This document shows positions 24,945 to 36,828 of a DNA stretch of 64,000 nucleotides, piece by piece. Position 1 is the stretch's first letter. Each line of letters opens with the position of its first letter. The notes beneath the pieces were generated by a model, which saw nothing but the letters and a program-made list of their open reading frames with translations, had not been told where the DNA came from and searched no databases. Source of the DNA: Centroberyx gerrardi (lineage: Eukaryota > Chordata > Actinopteri > Beryciformes > Berycidae). A program made the position numbers and the translations under genes. The stretch covers positions 11,646,676 to 11,710,675 of the forward strand of contig NC_136016.1 of NCBI RefSeq assembly GCF_048128805.1, given 5' to 3'.

Positions 24945-26150
24945 TCAGCTGTCAGATCTCCTGGTGGACAGCAGAGAGTGAAGCAGAATGCCTGTAGCTA
25001 CAGAGACATTGAGCGACTCGATGCCAGGGAGCAAATCTCTGCGAGCTGGGATGGTGAGAAGGGTTTGACACTGAGAGAGTAACTCCTGCGACAGGCCTTC
25101 CCCCTCGCCCCCCATCAGCAACAACGTGGGTTTGGTCATCCGGAAATCTGAACAGCGAGTAACAGGAATCTGTGAGTCGTCCGCTTCAGCTCCCACCGTG
25201 CCGACCGCCTGCCAGCCCTGCGCCACCTTCGTCTTCAGCATATCCTCCAGGCTTTGGTAGCCGTATACCCCAATGACTTCCATGACACCTGAGCTGGCCT
25301 TGCTGACTACTGGGGTCAACGGACAGCTACTGCGAAGGCTGCTGGCAACTCTGTCCACGCCAAGGAAGTAAGCGGAGCGCAGAATGGCCCCAAGATTCAT
25401 TGGGTCCTGAATTCTATCCAGCACGAGCCAGAGGGGGGGTACATTGTGTTTTTTGGGGGGTGCAGAGGCCCTCTCCTCGGTAAGATAACTCAGAGGACTG
25501 GCTTGCAGACATACTCCTTGATGCACATGTCCAGAAGACATCTTGTCCAGATCCTTCTTACTGACCCGGTGGACCTGCACCCCCCGCCTGCGAGCCTCCG
25601 CGCAAACCTGCAACACAGAAGTCCTGTGAGAAGCCTCGCCATCCTTCACAAACAGTTTACGGGCCTTTCTTCGTCCCTGCGCAAGAGCCAAGAGGCAGGG
25701 AGAGATGCCGAAAACAACCTCATAGTTCTCTTCTTTGGAGTCCTTTGTTGACTTCTCTCTTACTGGCTTCTCCTGCTTTTCGGTGAAGTCCTCCAGACTG
25801 AGTTTCTTGAGCTCAGATGATACTCTGCGGCCGTCTCCTGGTGGCTTTTTCCCCTGCAGCACTGAGATCCCTTTCTTCCAGGCTTTACTTGGAGCCGGAG
25901 CTTTAGACCGCTCATGGTCCTGCCATCTATCAGATACAGCAGGCGTGTGTTGGACACCAGAGCTACTTAATACACTGCGTCGTCTCCTCACCACAGGCGT
26001 GATGCTGCTGTCCTTTGGACACAGGAGAGAACTTGTGCCATGGAAAGACGCAAACTGAGAGCCTACTTTTCTGTTTGATACAGGCTTGAGCATTCTTCTG
26101 CAGCAAACAAATAGCAACCTGTGCTGATATGCAATATTCCAAGCACACAT
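24945..26150 (-). CDS. mrm1: mitochondrial rRNA 2'-O-ribose methyltransferase 1
   Basis: One uninterrupted ORF of 401 codons. MRM1 methylates the 2'-O of a guanosine in the mitochondrial large-subunit rRNA using SAM. The C-terminal SpoU domain is clear: motif 1 near DPMNLGAILRSAYFLGVDRV, motif 2 LLLMGGEGEGLSQEL, and motif 3 IPARRDLLPGIESLNVSVAT, where Asn and Glu of the ESLNVS knot loop are present. Upstream, VHQGVCLQASPL matches the family's substrate-binding region. The first about 130 residues are basic and poorly conserved, as expected for a mitochondrial targeting leader. The start may be the first ATG (26150) or the in-frame Met 20 codons later. Human MRM1 has several exons, so the lack of introns here is unusual. 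chmp2a starts about 1 kb away in the opposite direction. Confidence 0.92.
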   Translation of the reverse strand: MCAWNIAYQHRLLFVCCRRMLKPVSNRKVGSQFASFHGTSSLLCPKDSSITPVVRRRRSVLSSSGVQHTPAVSDRWQDHERSKAPAPSKAWKKGISVLQGKKPPGDGRRVSSELKKLSLEDFTEKQEKPVREKSTKDSKEENYEVVFGISPCLLALAQGRRKARKLFVKDGEASHRTSVLQVCAEARRRGVQVHRVSKKDLDKMSSGHVHQGVCLQASPLSYLTEERASAPPKKHNVPPLWLVLDRIQDPMNLGAILRSAYFLGVDRVASSLRSSCPLTPVVSKASSGVMEVIGVYGYQSLEDMLKTKVAQGWQAVGTVGAEADDSQIPVTRCSDFRMTKPTLLLMGGEGEGLSQELLSQCQTLLTIPARRDLLPGIESLNVSVATGILLHSLLSTRRSDS

Positions 26151-27118
26151 ATTGACAATATGAGAAGAAACTACCCAGAGGCTCTAGGAAGAGTAACTTA
26201 GCTATCCCGGAGAAGCAGACTTGATTCCACTGAGTGAGAACACAATGTATCCATATATGTTATGTCCGCAGATATTACTTAGTATAGCTAGCAAGCTCAG
26301 AAAACGTCCTAGCTCGCTAAATATCTTTGCTAAAGGGACAACATGCCAGTGACTCGCTTTCCCCACCAACAACATCCACTACCTACTTCGATAGCTGCCA
26401 CTTTTGCGGTCCTTTCAAGGGCTGCTGTGTTAACCATGTGCAATCCAGCTGCGTCAAGCCAGCGACGATATTACCGGATGCCGAGCGCTTACACCTACAA
26501 AATAAAAGCATGGAATTTGTAATTTTTGAAAAATGAATAATTGAACATTGGGGTGTGGAAAATCGTATTAAAGCAGTCAGTGGAATCATTACATTATATA
26601 TGGTGTGAAACTCGAGCTGTTAAATAGATATTAAAAAGAATATCTTGTGTTATGGTTACATGGTACGCAGGAGTGTCTTATGGGTAAGACAAAACAATTC
26701 ATATTTAATGACTTAAAACAAAAAAAAAGAGATACCAGAAAACTACGGATATCTACTATCTAAAATGTCAATTTTAACTCATAGCAGTGGCAAAATTGTT
26801 CCTAAAGAGAAATTACATTTTTGAAAAAAATAAATAAATACATTTTAAAAAATGATATATTAATTTACTATATTTAATTTACTACATATTACTATTTAAA
26901 TCAAATCTTTTTTTCACGTTGGTATTTTGTATTAGTTATTAAAACGTTAAAATGTTGCCAGAAGTTCGTCAATAGGGGTTTTATTTTGAAAGCAGTGACT
27001 GTCTTTATGCATCTTTGTTCTGGTTGGCTTGACACTGGTGATAAATCGGAAATCTATTTATGTGTGACAAACTGACGTCACTTCCTGGAAGTGAAGCTAC
27101 CTTAATGCGGAAGTGTGT
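26151..27118. promoter_or_regulatory. divergent mrm1/chmp2a promoter interval
   Basis: The gap separates the divergent mrm1 and chmp2a genes. A CRE palindrome TGACGTCA (27073-27080) runs into a palindromic double ETS site CTTCCTGGAAG (27081-27091), and CGGAAGTG lies at 27108-27115. These sit directly before the chmp2a first exon. A GCTAGC element lies at about 26287. The AT-rich middle (26.6-26.95 kb) shows nothing else. Confidence 0.5.
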
Positions 27119-27227
27119 GAAAGAAAACAAATAATCGTTAAAATTTGTCGAGTTGAAGTCAGTGAAGACGTCTTAAACACTATATACTTTTTGGATTACC
27201 GTCGTCTCACGACAAGTCCCTTACACG
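27119..27227 (+). other. chmp2a 5' untranslated exon
   Basis: A donor ACACG followed by GTGAGA ends this presumed exon at 27227. The coding exon at 27779 begins directly with ATG after an acceptor, so a separate 5' UTR exon is required. The transcription start is inferred from the ETS/CRE cluster. Confidence 0.4.
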
Positions 27228-27778
27228 GTGAGACTAAATCAAGGGAGGATTGACTTTTTGACAGCTGATTTTAGTAACTTGGGCTAGCTAGCTGTAGCCA
27301 GAGAGGCTGTTCAGAGGTGTTCAGAAGAAAACAAACGAGCTAAAACATCGCTAAAAGCAGAGATTAGGTGGTGGTGCGCCCAGCATTTGAAACAGGCCTC
27401 TAGTCACATAGCTAACAGTTGAGTCAAATGGTACAAGAAACAGGCGACTTTACTGGCAGGGTTAATGTCGCTACTTATTGAAGCGCAGTGCTAGATAGTG
27501 ACTGATCTAAAAGCTATGTGTCATAACTACCAGCAGGGCAGGGAGTTTCCATTGTTTTCAGTGTTTCGGTTGCGTTCATTATGTTTTAAATGGACAGAAA
27601 TGGCCAAGTGGAGAATCTTTAATATGTTCACAACTTAGTATTGGAACTGTTACTGTGGGTTTTGTGGCTGTCTGGTGACAGGATAAAAAAAAAAAAAGAA
27701 AAACATGGCGGAAGGGCTTGGTGTATTTGACAGTACCTATTTAGTTTGACAGTTTTTGACTTTGACTTTTTTTTAAAG

Positions 27779-28921
27779 ATGGATTTCCTGTTTGGGAAGA
27801 GGAGGACCCCAGAGGAGATGCTGCGACAGAACCAGAGGGCACTCAACCGAGCCATGAGAGATCTGGACAGAGAGCGACAAAGACTGGAGCAACAGGAGAA
27901 GAAAATCATTGCCGACATAAAGAAAATGGCCAAACAGGGACAAATGGTGAGAGGAAGGGAAAGAAAAGCAGTTGATAAAGGGAGAATCATAGTTTTGATG
28001 AATCACAGGTGTGATGAATTGCCTTGTGTATTTATTGTTAATCATTGCAGGATGCTGTCAAGATCATGGCCAAGGACTTGGTTCGCACAAGGCGCTACGT
28101 TAAGAAGTTCATCATGATGAGAGCCAACATCCAGGCAGTCAGTCTCAAGATTCAGACTCTCAAGTCCAACAACAGCATGGCACAGGCGATGAAAGGCGTC
28201 ACCAAAGCCATGGCCACCATGAACAGACAGGTCAGCTCTCGTCGTCATAATCAGTGAAGCAAAGCATTTGACAGTCATAGCAAACATATTGCAAATGGTA
28301 AGAAACAATGGGTAAACGTTTAAAGCATCACACTCTATTTATTTCATTTACACAGCTGAAAATGCCTCAGATTCAGAAGATCATGATGGAGTTTGAGCGA
28401 CAGAGTGAAATCATGGACATGAAGGAGGAGATGATGAATGACGCAATAGATGACGCCATGGGTGATGAGGACGATGAAGAGGAGAGGTAGGGGATTGACT
28501 ATTGACTATGGGACTATTTAGTCTGTGCTTATGTAAAACTGTTTTCATAAGTCATTAATTCTGCCTCTGCTTCATGTACAGCGACGCCATCGTATCCCAA
28601 GTGCTGGATGAGCTGGGTCTTAATCTGTCCGACGAACTGTCAAGTAAGGAAAATGTAGTATTGTGCTTGAAAAGAGCTTCAAGAACAGTTATGAAAAGTC
28701 TATGTACAGTATATTCACTTTGTCTTTTGTCCAATACATTCCATTTATTAAGGTGCCGTATATGTTCATACCATTGAGTTTCTGTTGTGTTCATTCCAGA
28801 TCTGCCATCCACCGGAGGAAGCCTGTCGGTGGCCGGTGGAAAGAAGGCGGAGCCCCAAGCCGCCCTGGCAGACGCAGACGCTGATCTGGAGGAGCGGCTG
28901 AATAATCTCCGGAGAGACTGA
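27779..28921 (+). CDS. chmp2a: charged multivesicular body protein 2A (ESCRT-III)
   Basis: Five exons: 27779-27946, 28051-28230, 28356-28486, 28582-28643 and 28800-28921, totalling 663 bp and 220 aa, close to human CHMP2A (222 aa). It is an ESCRT-III subunit that polymerises at membranes for multivesicular body sorting, cytokinesis, nuclear envelope closure and virus budding. The N-terminus MDFLFGKRRTPEEMLRQNQR is the conserved basic Snf7-family start, followed by a long charged helical hairpin. An acidic linker (about residues 145-160, DAMGDEDDEEE) precedes the terminal helix LEERLNNLRRD, which is the MIM1 motif that binds the MIT domain of VPS4. The ATG lies immediately after a splice acceptor. 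CHMP2A is preferred to CHMP2B by the N-terminus and the C-terminal sequence. Confidence 0.95.
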
Positions 28922-29905
28922 AAACATAGTAACTGTCAAGATACGCGCACTTTGGCTGGGGTGTTAATACAGACACAGTTGTACTTGGATTTCTGTATCT
29001 AGATTTCTTTGGAAGGAAAGGGTGGAAGAACACTGGTGGTTTCAGTAAACTGTCTATGTTATAAAGGTATACGGCTTTTTGTTTGAGGTATTTCCATTAT
29101 ATGCGTGAAGTATGTATTTTATCAACAAACCTACAAGGATCATTATCATCCATAGACCTAGTGAATTCTTGTCTCATTTAAGACTGCCAAATGAAGCATT
29201 TTTATCTGAAAGTGAAAATTTATTGCACAGAGTGTGTACATAGCTACTAACTCCCAATGGCATGTTGTTTTCACTATTTAACACTAATTACAAAATGTTT
29301 TAATGAACCCAAAGGTAAAATGAAAGTCAATATTATATAAGTGGATATTTTATATGTTTGGCATATACAAATATCAGCACTTTTTGTACATCAGGCTAGT
29401 TTGATGTTTTTGGGCATCCATGTCATCAGGTAAAACATGTTAAGGTTTACTACTGATGTATTCTTTTTGTTAGCTTTTGATTTAGTTTGATTATTTGTGG
29501 GAGTTTGTCACACAGTAATACATAGTAGAGGATCAGGGCAGTTGTCAGGGTCTAGGACGATGGACGGTGTACAAAAAGTGTCAGTAGATTATCTGAACAT
29601 CCTTTGTTTTTTGTGTGTAAAATGACTAATAATAGGACAGTGTATTTTACAAAAATATGAAAATAGGATGACGGATAAAGAGAGCTATGCCCCAATCGAC
29701 TCATCTTCACCAGAGGTACATGTACGATGGAAGGGCACTCACCGCATGGTGCCTGGTGTGTAACAACCCTTTATCAGTGGCGTTTTTGAGATCAGCAGGA
29801 TTCTTACCAAAAGGTTGATAAAGGGTGGTGTTGATATTTTTGAGAAATTGTGTCCTACTTTTGCTTTTCTTTATTCAATAAACATTTTTTTCAGATTTCA
29901 CAACC
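28922..29905 (+). other. chmp2a 3' UTR
   Basis: No ORF of note; ends after AATAAA at about 29876. It converges on the msl1 3' end near 30.25 kb. The about 340 bases between the two poly(A) signals hold no recognisable feature. Confidence 0.55.
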
Positions 29906-30246
29906 AGTCTGATTGTCTGTCTGAATGATTAGAGGTGGTAGTCTTCTGAAAAAAAGGCAAACCTGGGCCCATGTTTATCATCAGTTAGTAATGATGAAGT
30001 TTATACAGTTATCAACCAACTAATGATTCCAGATCAGTTCTCTTGTTTTTAAGATTTTCTATGGATATGTGCCAAGACGAATCTAGTTCATTTCATCCAT
30101 ATTCATTCTGCTGTTGTCACTGACCTTGAGCTATAGCAGAGTTGCTGTACATACATCAGTCACATTTTGTTTGCCACTACACCTAGTAAGTTTAACAAAC
30201 CAAAATCTTAGACAACCAATCTACATATTATAGACATGTTAATCAT

Positions 30247-31999
30247 TTTATTCCAAAAAAATCTGAACTTTCAAAACTGTCAATTTTGTCAACATACAAT
30301 CATTATAGAACAATATTGAATGTACTCAACACTTCAACATTAAATAATAAAAAAATAACAGCCATGTTTTCTTTATGTACAACATTGTTTCTGAAAGCTA
30401 TGTACAGACGACCAGTTTTTTATTTCCAAAATCTGCCTACACATTTGCTTGTCAGTTGTACTGAAGAGGCAGAGAAGCCATTGCGTCATATGTAAAACGG
30501 TTGAGCAAACGCAGTGAAGAAGCGAAACACTGCCAGAAATCAAACTGCGATTGTACATTTTAACAAGAGTAACTCAGAGAGGGAAAGATAACTGGCAGCT
30601 TGTTAAAGAGCATACTGGTGGACACAGCTATAACTACAGCTAGAGAGCTTATTATGTTCTAAACTGGTTCCCTTGAATGTTGGATAATTGCATCCTTAGA
30701 GACCAATGCATACACGTAAGTAGCCTAATATTTACTGCATTTAAGCATTGTAAAGACTGGAAACACAAAAATGAGGAACAAAACTTTGCTTTGTTATTCT
30801 CGGATCACCTTAAGATAAGGCTGTTCAGGTCGAACACGGCGGTGCTCATTGAATAAAGCAGCCAAAAGTCATGCTTTCAAAAATTCAAACATAATTATTC
30901 ATCTTTTGAATTCCAATGAGCAGAGATAATGCTCCATTCAGAGGTATGCCATGCTACCATCTTTTTTGGAACAGGTTTAACAGCTCAAGAGAGCCCATGC
31001 AACTCACATATAAAACCAAACCAATGGAAACAGAACGGAACAGAGGGTTTCACGCCAATTTAACCACCTTGCAGATTGACCCAGCCTTTGTTTACATAAA
31101 GCAAAGTATGGACAATTCAGAACATCTCTTACCAAAGTACGTTGCCTTGTGTCAAGTTTTTCCTTACCTTGTATTGGCTCAAGAATCGCAATTTCGATAT
31201 GAAATCATGCTGAGTGTGGATCAAACCTCTTGATATCACACCACAGTATACACTGATAAAATCTTGTTTGAAGTTGTGTGAGCACAACAAATAATATAGT
31301 CAATACACAGACAGCACGATACAGTCAAATTCAGACATTTTTCATTTAGGCAGAGAAAATGAGTATGGTAGGAGTATCCAGAGCAACTAGCTAGTTGTAG
31401 CAATATTGCTCATACTGTACATTTCAAGCTCTACTTTTCAGTCAGAATGGCAACAGAACCTTTTAAAATAAATACTCTCAAGATTAGAGCCCCCAGTTTG
31501 TCCTGCCCATTTGACTATGCAACCATGTAGTACTAATTTTAAAAAGTGATACAAACTACTCACATTCATGTAATAAAATCAATTTAGGATGGCACAGCTG
31601 CTACAAAATGTATTTGAAACGTGTCACAAGACATGCATATAACTGTTGGTACATTTTCTTTTTAGAACAAATACAACTGGAAGATGCTTTATCTTCAATA
31701 GCTGTCAACAAGGGGACTGTAATCTTGTGGCATCAAGGACTTAGTCTCCTTTTCAGAGGTATAAATGGGGCCAAAACTACCAAGGTTAACTGATGGTGCA
31801 GCTATCTCTCAATCCCCATCTTTCTCCACATTCTGCTAGAGATCAGCTGGTCTGTAGGTTGAGACTAGAGACGGTCATTTACTCTTCCACAGACTGAAAG
31901 CGAGAGCAACTGCTGACAGTCTTTTCCCAGAGAAGACACTGTAGCATTTCAGATCTGGGCATGGAGTGGCATCTCTTCTTCGTGAACGCCACGTGGATT
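30247..31999 (-). other. msl1 3' UTR
   Basis: Long AT-rich minus-strand stretch after the msl1 stop, ending near AATAAA at 30252-30247. Open frames on the plus strand here have no splice context and are treated as chance. Confidence 0.5.
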
Positions 32000-34900
32000 T
32001 CACTTCCGACAGGTCCGGTGAGGTGTGTGTTTTTTGGGCACCTCGATGCGGCATCGGCTTCGGTCATCCAGCCAAGGCAACTCAAAATTCCTGGAGGAAG
32101 ATCCCATTCACACATTTTACTTTATTTTTCATTTAACAATTTAGAAACGGAGTATTCAGCCTTTCTTGTTTATGCAGAGGTAGCAGGGCAGGTTTCATTT
32201 TGGAAGTGATTTTAAGACTTCACTGGTCAATATAAAGGCTCAAAATCTAGAGTTAATTTTTGAATTTAATGCATGCAACGTTGACTGTAATAACTGTGTG
32301 GATCATGTCTGCATTAGCTGACCACACAGCAAACATAACAGGGCAGAGAATTTAAGTAAAACACAAATGCTGTTCCAACTTACTGTTGTGTGAGTTTTGG
32401 TAGTGGCCGGCCAAATGCAACCACAGGCAGAAAGGGGGTGATGACTATAGATTCAACTGGTAGAGAGAAAAGAATTCAGTTAAAAAGTTGAGTAATTCAT
32501 TAAAACAAAACAACAAAAACTCACACAAAATATCAAATCACTGACACTGAATTGCACCAAATTTCACTCAGCTATTGGGCATTAAACAAAGCACATGTAC
32601 CATCTTCAGTGTCAGGATAGAAAGACGAAAGCTCTGGCTCAATATCCGGGATAACCTTCTTCTTGTTCATGCGCTGCTGCAAACGCTGGAACATGCGCTG
32701 CTCTCTGATTCGCTGAATGTCCCATCTGCAAACACAGAAGATGAATTTAAAAAAGAGAAAAAGACAGGGAGAGTAAGAAGGAAGGTCAGAGTAACACCAA
32801 AATCAAAGTAGCTCCCAAAGACTATAGTACAGCTGAGAGGTCACATGTTTTCTTTGGTGCCAGAAGACTATTCATTTGCAGCATACAGACTTCACTACAG
32901 GCTGGGCACTATGTTATTCCACACATTCAATCAGTCCTATCCTTAGATTACTAAATGATACAAATAGTCAAACTGTGTACAATTATTTTTTCCATTTTTT
33001 TTAAAACTTATTTAAAAAACAACATGTATAATTCATCCTCAAAGTTTGATCTTGTATATATAAAAAGGTCACGGTCAAAGTATATATTATTTTTTAAACA
33101 AACAATTATTACTCTACGCTACAAAGGGTCAAAACTCTTCAAGGGAATATTTATCAAAAGGCTCAAAGGTATTAACTGCTGTCAGTGATGTGTACCTTTT
33201 CCTCCTCTTCTCATCCAACTCTAGCTTCAAGTGACGCTTCAAAAACACATTGTCGTCCAGCGCCTTGATAGAAAAACACAAGTTAACACACACAAATCAT
33301 AACTGCGGTAAAGTTGTGTGATTTTGGATCTATTGTCGGATAACTGTCCAAACACTGGGGGTAAAATTGTTGTTTGGTTGATACTGACGTGTCTCACCTC
33401 TGGGATGTTACTGGATGTCTCACCCAACGGCTCTATACAGTTTTCCCTCCAGGATGGAACTAGAAAGTATTGAAAGAACGATGAAAAAAGAGAAAAAGGC
33501 CATTACTCATGGATAAAAAGTAAAGTACTGTTCAAGCTCATCATCATTATTAACAGGATTAACGCGACTCATTACGAACAACCAGTATATCATATACTAC
33601 TTGAGGAGTCCACTCACTGGCCACATCTTCCTCCTTTTTAGGGGAAGTCTCACGCAGAGGGGACAGGGGAGGCTGATGCCAGCAACAGAGGTACATCTCT
33701 GTGGTGGACATGAAGGGCAGCTCTTCCATCTCAAAATTGAACTCAGGCTCCTCTTTGGTTGGGAGCAAAAGGTCCTTTTCTGACCCCGACCTCCCAGGCC
33801 CCATCTTCTCTGGAGTCTCCTTACTACGCAGATCCCTTTGATACGGAGAGCCGGGCTGACTGTCGGACTTCTGGGGGCTGAGCTTGGAACTCTTTCCCCG
33901 TGATTTCTGGAGTTTTGAGTCTCCAAAACAAGATTTCCTGTGTGAGAAAAGCAAAACATTTAGTGGTCGATGGTGGTTTTGGTTGACCTACACGACAAGA
34001 AACTTAGTCTTGAATGCTGCATCTTTTGACTTTGACTTTGAAAAAAAAATATCTGACTGAAACAAATTATTTCACAACATGTTGGTAAATGAACTGTGGC
34101 AGGCTCTTATTTCCCTTTTTTCTGCATGCATTTCATTATTGGGGTTTGATTCCCCACATGAAACATGTGAGCAAAGCCCAGTACGGTGTCTGCCGTTATT
34201 TTATTTACCTCTTTTGACCTTTGCCGCCCCGACTAAAGTGGAGTGGCGTGGATGAGTTTGGTTGCGGACTCTCCACTACATCCAGATCCCACATGTCCTC
34301 TTTATCAGGGGTCCATGGCTCCAAGGGCTGGAAAAGGCGCTTGTCGCGCGGGTCCTTCCTTGTGAGCTGCAGGCGACGCTCCATGCGCTCAATACGCGCA
34401 AGCAGCTGCAAATGAAGAGGACATGGCAAACAACTTAGTAATATGCAGAGTAAAAATTACATTTTGTGACAAAATACATAATGAATTAAATGTTACTATT
34501 AACAAGTCAACACATAAAATACCATACCACATACCAGTACTTGCTAAAAGAAATATTTTTACATACCGTCTCCTTGTCTGCTTTGAGCTCATCGATCTCC
34601 TTGTCCTTTGACTGCAGCTGTTGCTGCTGTTGTTCAATGAGGTCCAGTTGGAGGAGAAGAATCTGCCGGAGGCAGTTGGCTTGTGTGTGGGGATTTGCAG
34701 GGGTTTTCCTGATGTTCCTCCACTTGCCCTCAGAGCTGAGTTCAATGGATGCAGAGCCAAGGACTCCAGGGACAACCCCCTTCGCACTCTCATCAGCACC
34801 AGCATCCTTGGGGTTATTGTTTAAAACCATCTGAGGGTTATCCATATTGTCAATGGAGAGGGGTTTACCTTTCACTGGGGTTCCCTCACCCCCCATTTGT

Positions 34901-35187
34901 CTGACAGGGGACAATATCCCCACAGTTTTATTGTCTCCTTGAACTACTTCTGCAACTGTGGCAGCGCGGGCAACTTTGCTTGTTGTGTAATTCTGGTCTA
35001 AGTCCTTTGATTTGCTGGGGATCTCGCCCCCCTGTACGTCTTGAACATCTATAACAAAGTCACAAGACTCCCTCTTGAGACTTATAGGACTCACAGTAGC
35101 GGACCCAATATGCGTTTTCTCAAAGTCGATCGTGTCAGCGTTCAGCTTGAATCCCGTATTAGGATACAGCGTCGATCTCAGAGTCAT
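32000..35187 (-). CDS. msl1: MSL complex subunit 1 (male-specific lethal 1 homologue)
   Basis: Eight exons: 35187-34567, 34405-34209, 33937-33618, 33459-33398, 33263-33196, 32725-32601, 32456-32384 and 32090-32000, totalling 1557 bp and 518 aa. MSL1 is the scaffold of the nuclear MSL complex; its coiled coil binds MSL2 and its PEHE domain binds the acetyltransferase MOF/KAT8 (H4K16 acetylation) and MSL3. The coiled coil is visible at about residues 165-230 (LLQLDLIEQQQQQLQSKDKE, then LLARIERMERRLQ). The C-terminal PEHE region starts near residue 380 with IPSWRENCIEPLG, continues with FLKRHLKLELDEKRRKRWD, and ends with FGRPLPKLTQQNFELPWLD and RTCRK. The ATG exon begins after an acceptor near 35276, so a noncoding first exon is expected upstream. 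The protein is shorter than human MSL1 (614 aa), mainly in the disordered N-terminal part. Confidence 0.95.
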
Positions 35188-35720
35188 GGCGAACACAACG
35201 ACTTCTCATTCTGCAACGTCTCGGCGGTGTAACTTAACAGCTGCTTCCCGTGTTAAGTTATTAGCTTTTACCCTGCAAAACAAAGAACACATTTGGTGTG
35301 TTAACGTGAGCTGCTTAGTTGAAAGCATACTGAACTGAGAGCAAAAGATATGCAAACATTACTGATACTTGGACAAGCCAAAGAAAACTAACGTTAACAT
35401 TAGACTGCGCCTGAACCCGGGCATCCTTTTCCAAAGAATTGCTGGCTGGATTTGAAATGCAAGCTAAGCTAAATTAGCAATGCAGGAGAGAACACACAGA
35501 CGCTAACTTGGTGACTAGCTAGGCAGTTTGGAAAGAATTAGCCCCATTTAGGCGCCTGAGCTCGCTTTCCTGTATCAGAGCTTCAAACAAGGACTCGGGA
35601 GTGGCTGCGTAGGACACTGGCAGCAGCCATCTCCTCCATTTTGGTTCTCGCGAAATCATGAAAAACAATAACAGCTAGGCAGGCTAATGTTAGCTAGCTA
35701 GCTTACTGACAAAATGCGCG
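35188..35720 (-). promoter_or_regulatory. msl1 5' UTR and promoter region
   Basis: A minus-strand acceptor (TTTTGCAG) lies at about 35276. Near 35618-35640 the minus strand reads AAAATGGAGGAGATGGC, a YY1-like element. GCTAGC-rich runs occur at 35501-35523 and 35688-35704. The transcription start is inferred near 35.6 kb. Confidence 0.4.
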
Positions 35721-36500
35721 TCCGGAGCAAGACGGTAACAACCACGTCACAACAATCGTAGTTGGGATAGCACTGTTTTAAAAGAATATGCAATTATGTT
35801 TCTAGTTTACCGTTGGTATTATTCAATCCCACCTGCAAGTGCCTTCATGTTCCCTCCTCAAGACTTGTTTTAAAGCGCCGACAACTGCGCATGCGTAATT
35901 TGCTGGATGGCCATTTCTTGTGTTTTGAACGTTCCCATACAGAAGGGTGGCAGTAGGGGGAACCCGAGCTCTACAGGCTATCACACAAAAATATAAGTGG
36001 TATATTAGACTCTGTTTGTCCAATTAAGGAATGTTAAATTGGTGTGACGCTCCTATGGAACAGTAAAAGACGCCAAACTCACACGTCACCATATGACCAG
36101 GAAGCATTGTATTTTTCTGCTCTGAAGGCCAGATCTTATTTTCCAGTAGGAAATCTCTTGCCATAAGAACCTTCAAACAGACATCCTGTTATTAAAGAGT
36201 TTACACTTTCCCCTTTATCTTTCAGTATTATCAATAAGCAATTACTTTTTTCATTTCCTGCCGAAGTGGTTAGTTGATTAGTTTAATGGTCCATGAATGT
36301 TTCCTTTGGGTTGTTAACTGCAATATAGAGTGTCTTAAATGTCTTTCTAAAGAGAGTGGGAAAATAACCTTGAATTCACCACATTTATTACAGTGCTGCT
36401 TATCAGTAGTCACCTGTGCCTGCTCGTGTCTCATTAATGCTTTAATGTGGTGGAACTAAAATGTTTTTCTTGCTAATTTTCCTGCTATGACACAAATTAC
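35721..36500. other. intergenic msl1-gip
   Basis: No exon, RNA gene or repeat family recognised. Confidence 0.4.
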
Positions 36501-36513
36501 ATCTGAGAAACTG

Positions 36514-36520
36514 TATAAAA
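36514..36520 (+). promoter_or_regulatory. TATA box of gip
   Basis: TATAAAA, with a short 5' untranslated exon following and ending at 36601 (donor GTAAGG at 36602). The start of transcription is expected near 36545. A TATA-driven promoter fits a tissue-restricted hormone gene and contrasts with the TATA-less neighbours. Confidence 0.7.
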
Positions 36521-36828
36521 GGCCAGCGTCTCAACTCTCAAGGCAACTCACCAGGTTAAGTAGCTCAAGTAAATCTCACTGCACACATCTCCATTTTAAA
36601 GGTAAGGCAAAAAAAGTTTCATGTATTTGTTCTTGTCTCTGCTATGTACTGTTTTAGCATGTTGTACTCATATTGTACTGTTGTGAGATCATGATTTTCC
36701 CAAAATGACTTCACCCAGTGATCACAGACTTATGCTAACCAATGAGACAAAACAGATATGCAGGCTGTATCCCAGATCAACTCTCATCTGATTTGTAATG
36801 TTCTCTGTCTTTTTGCATCAAAGCCATC

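Noticed and set aside
30286-31233. Plus-strand ORFs in the msl1 3' UTR
   Set aside because: No splice context, AT-rich, antisense to a 3' UTR.
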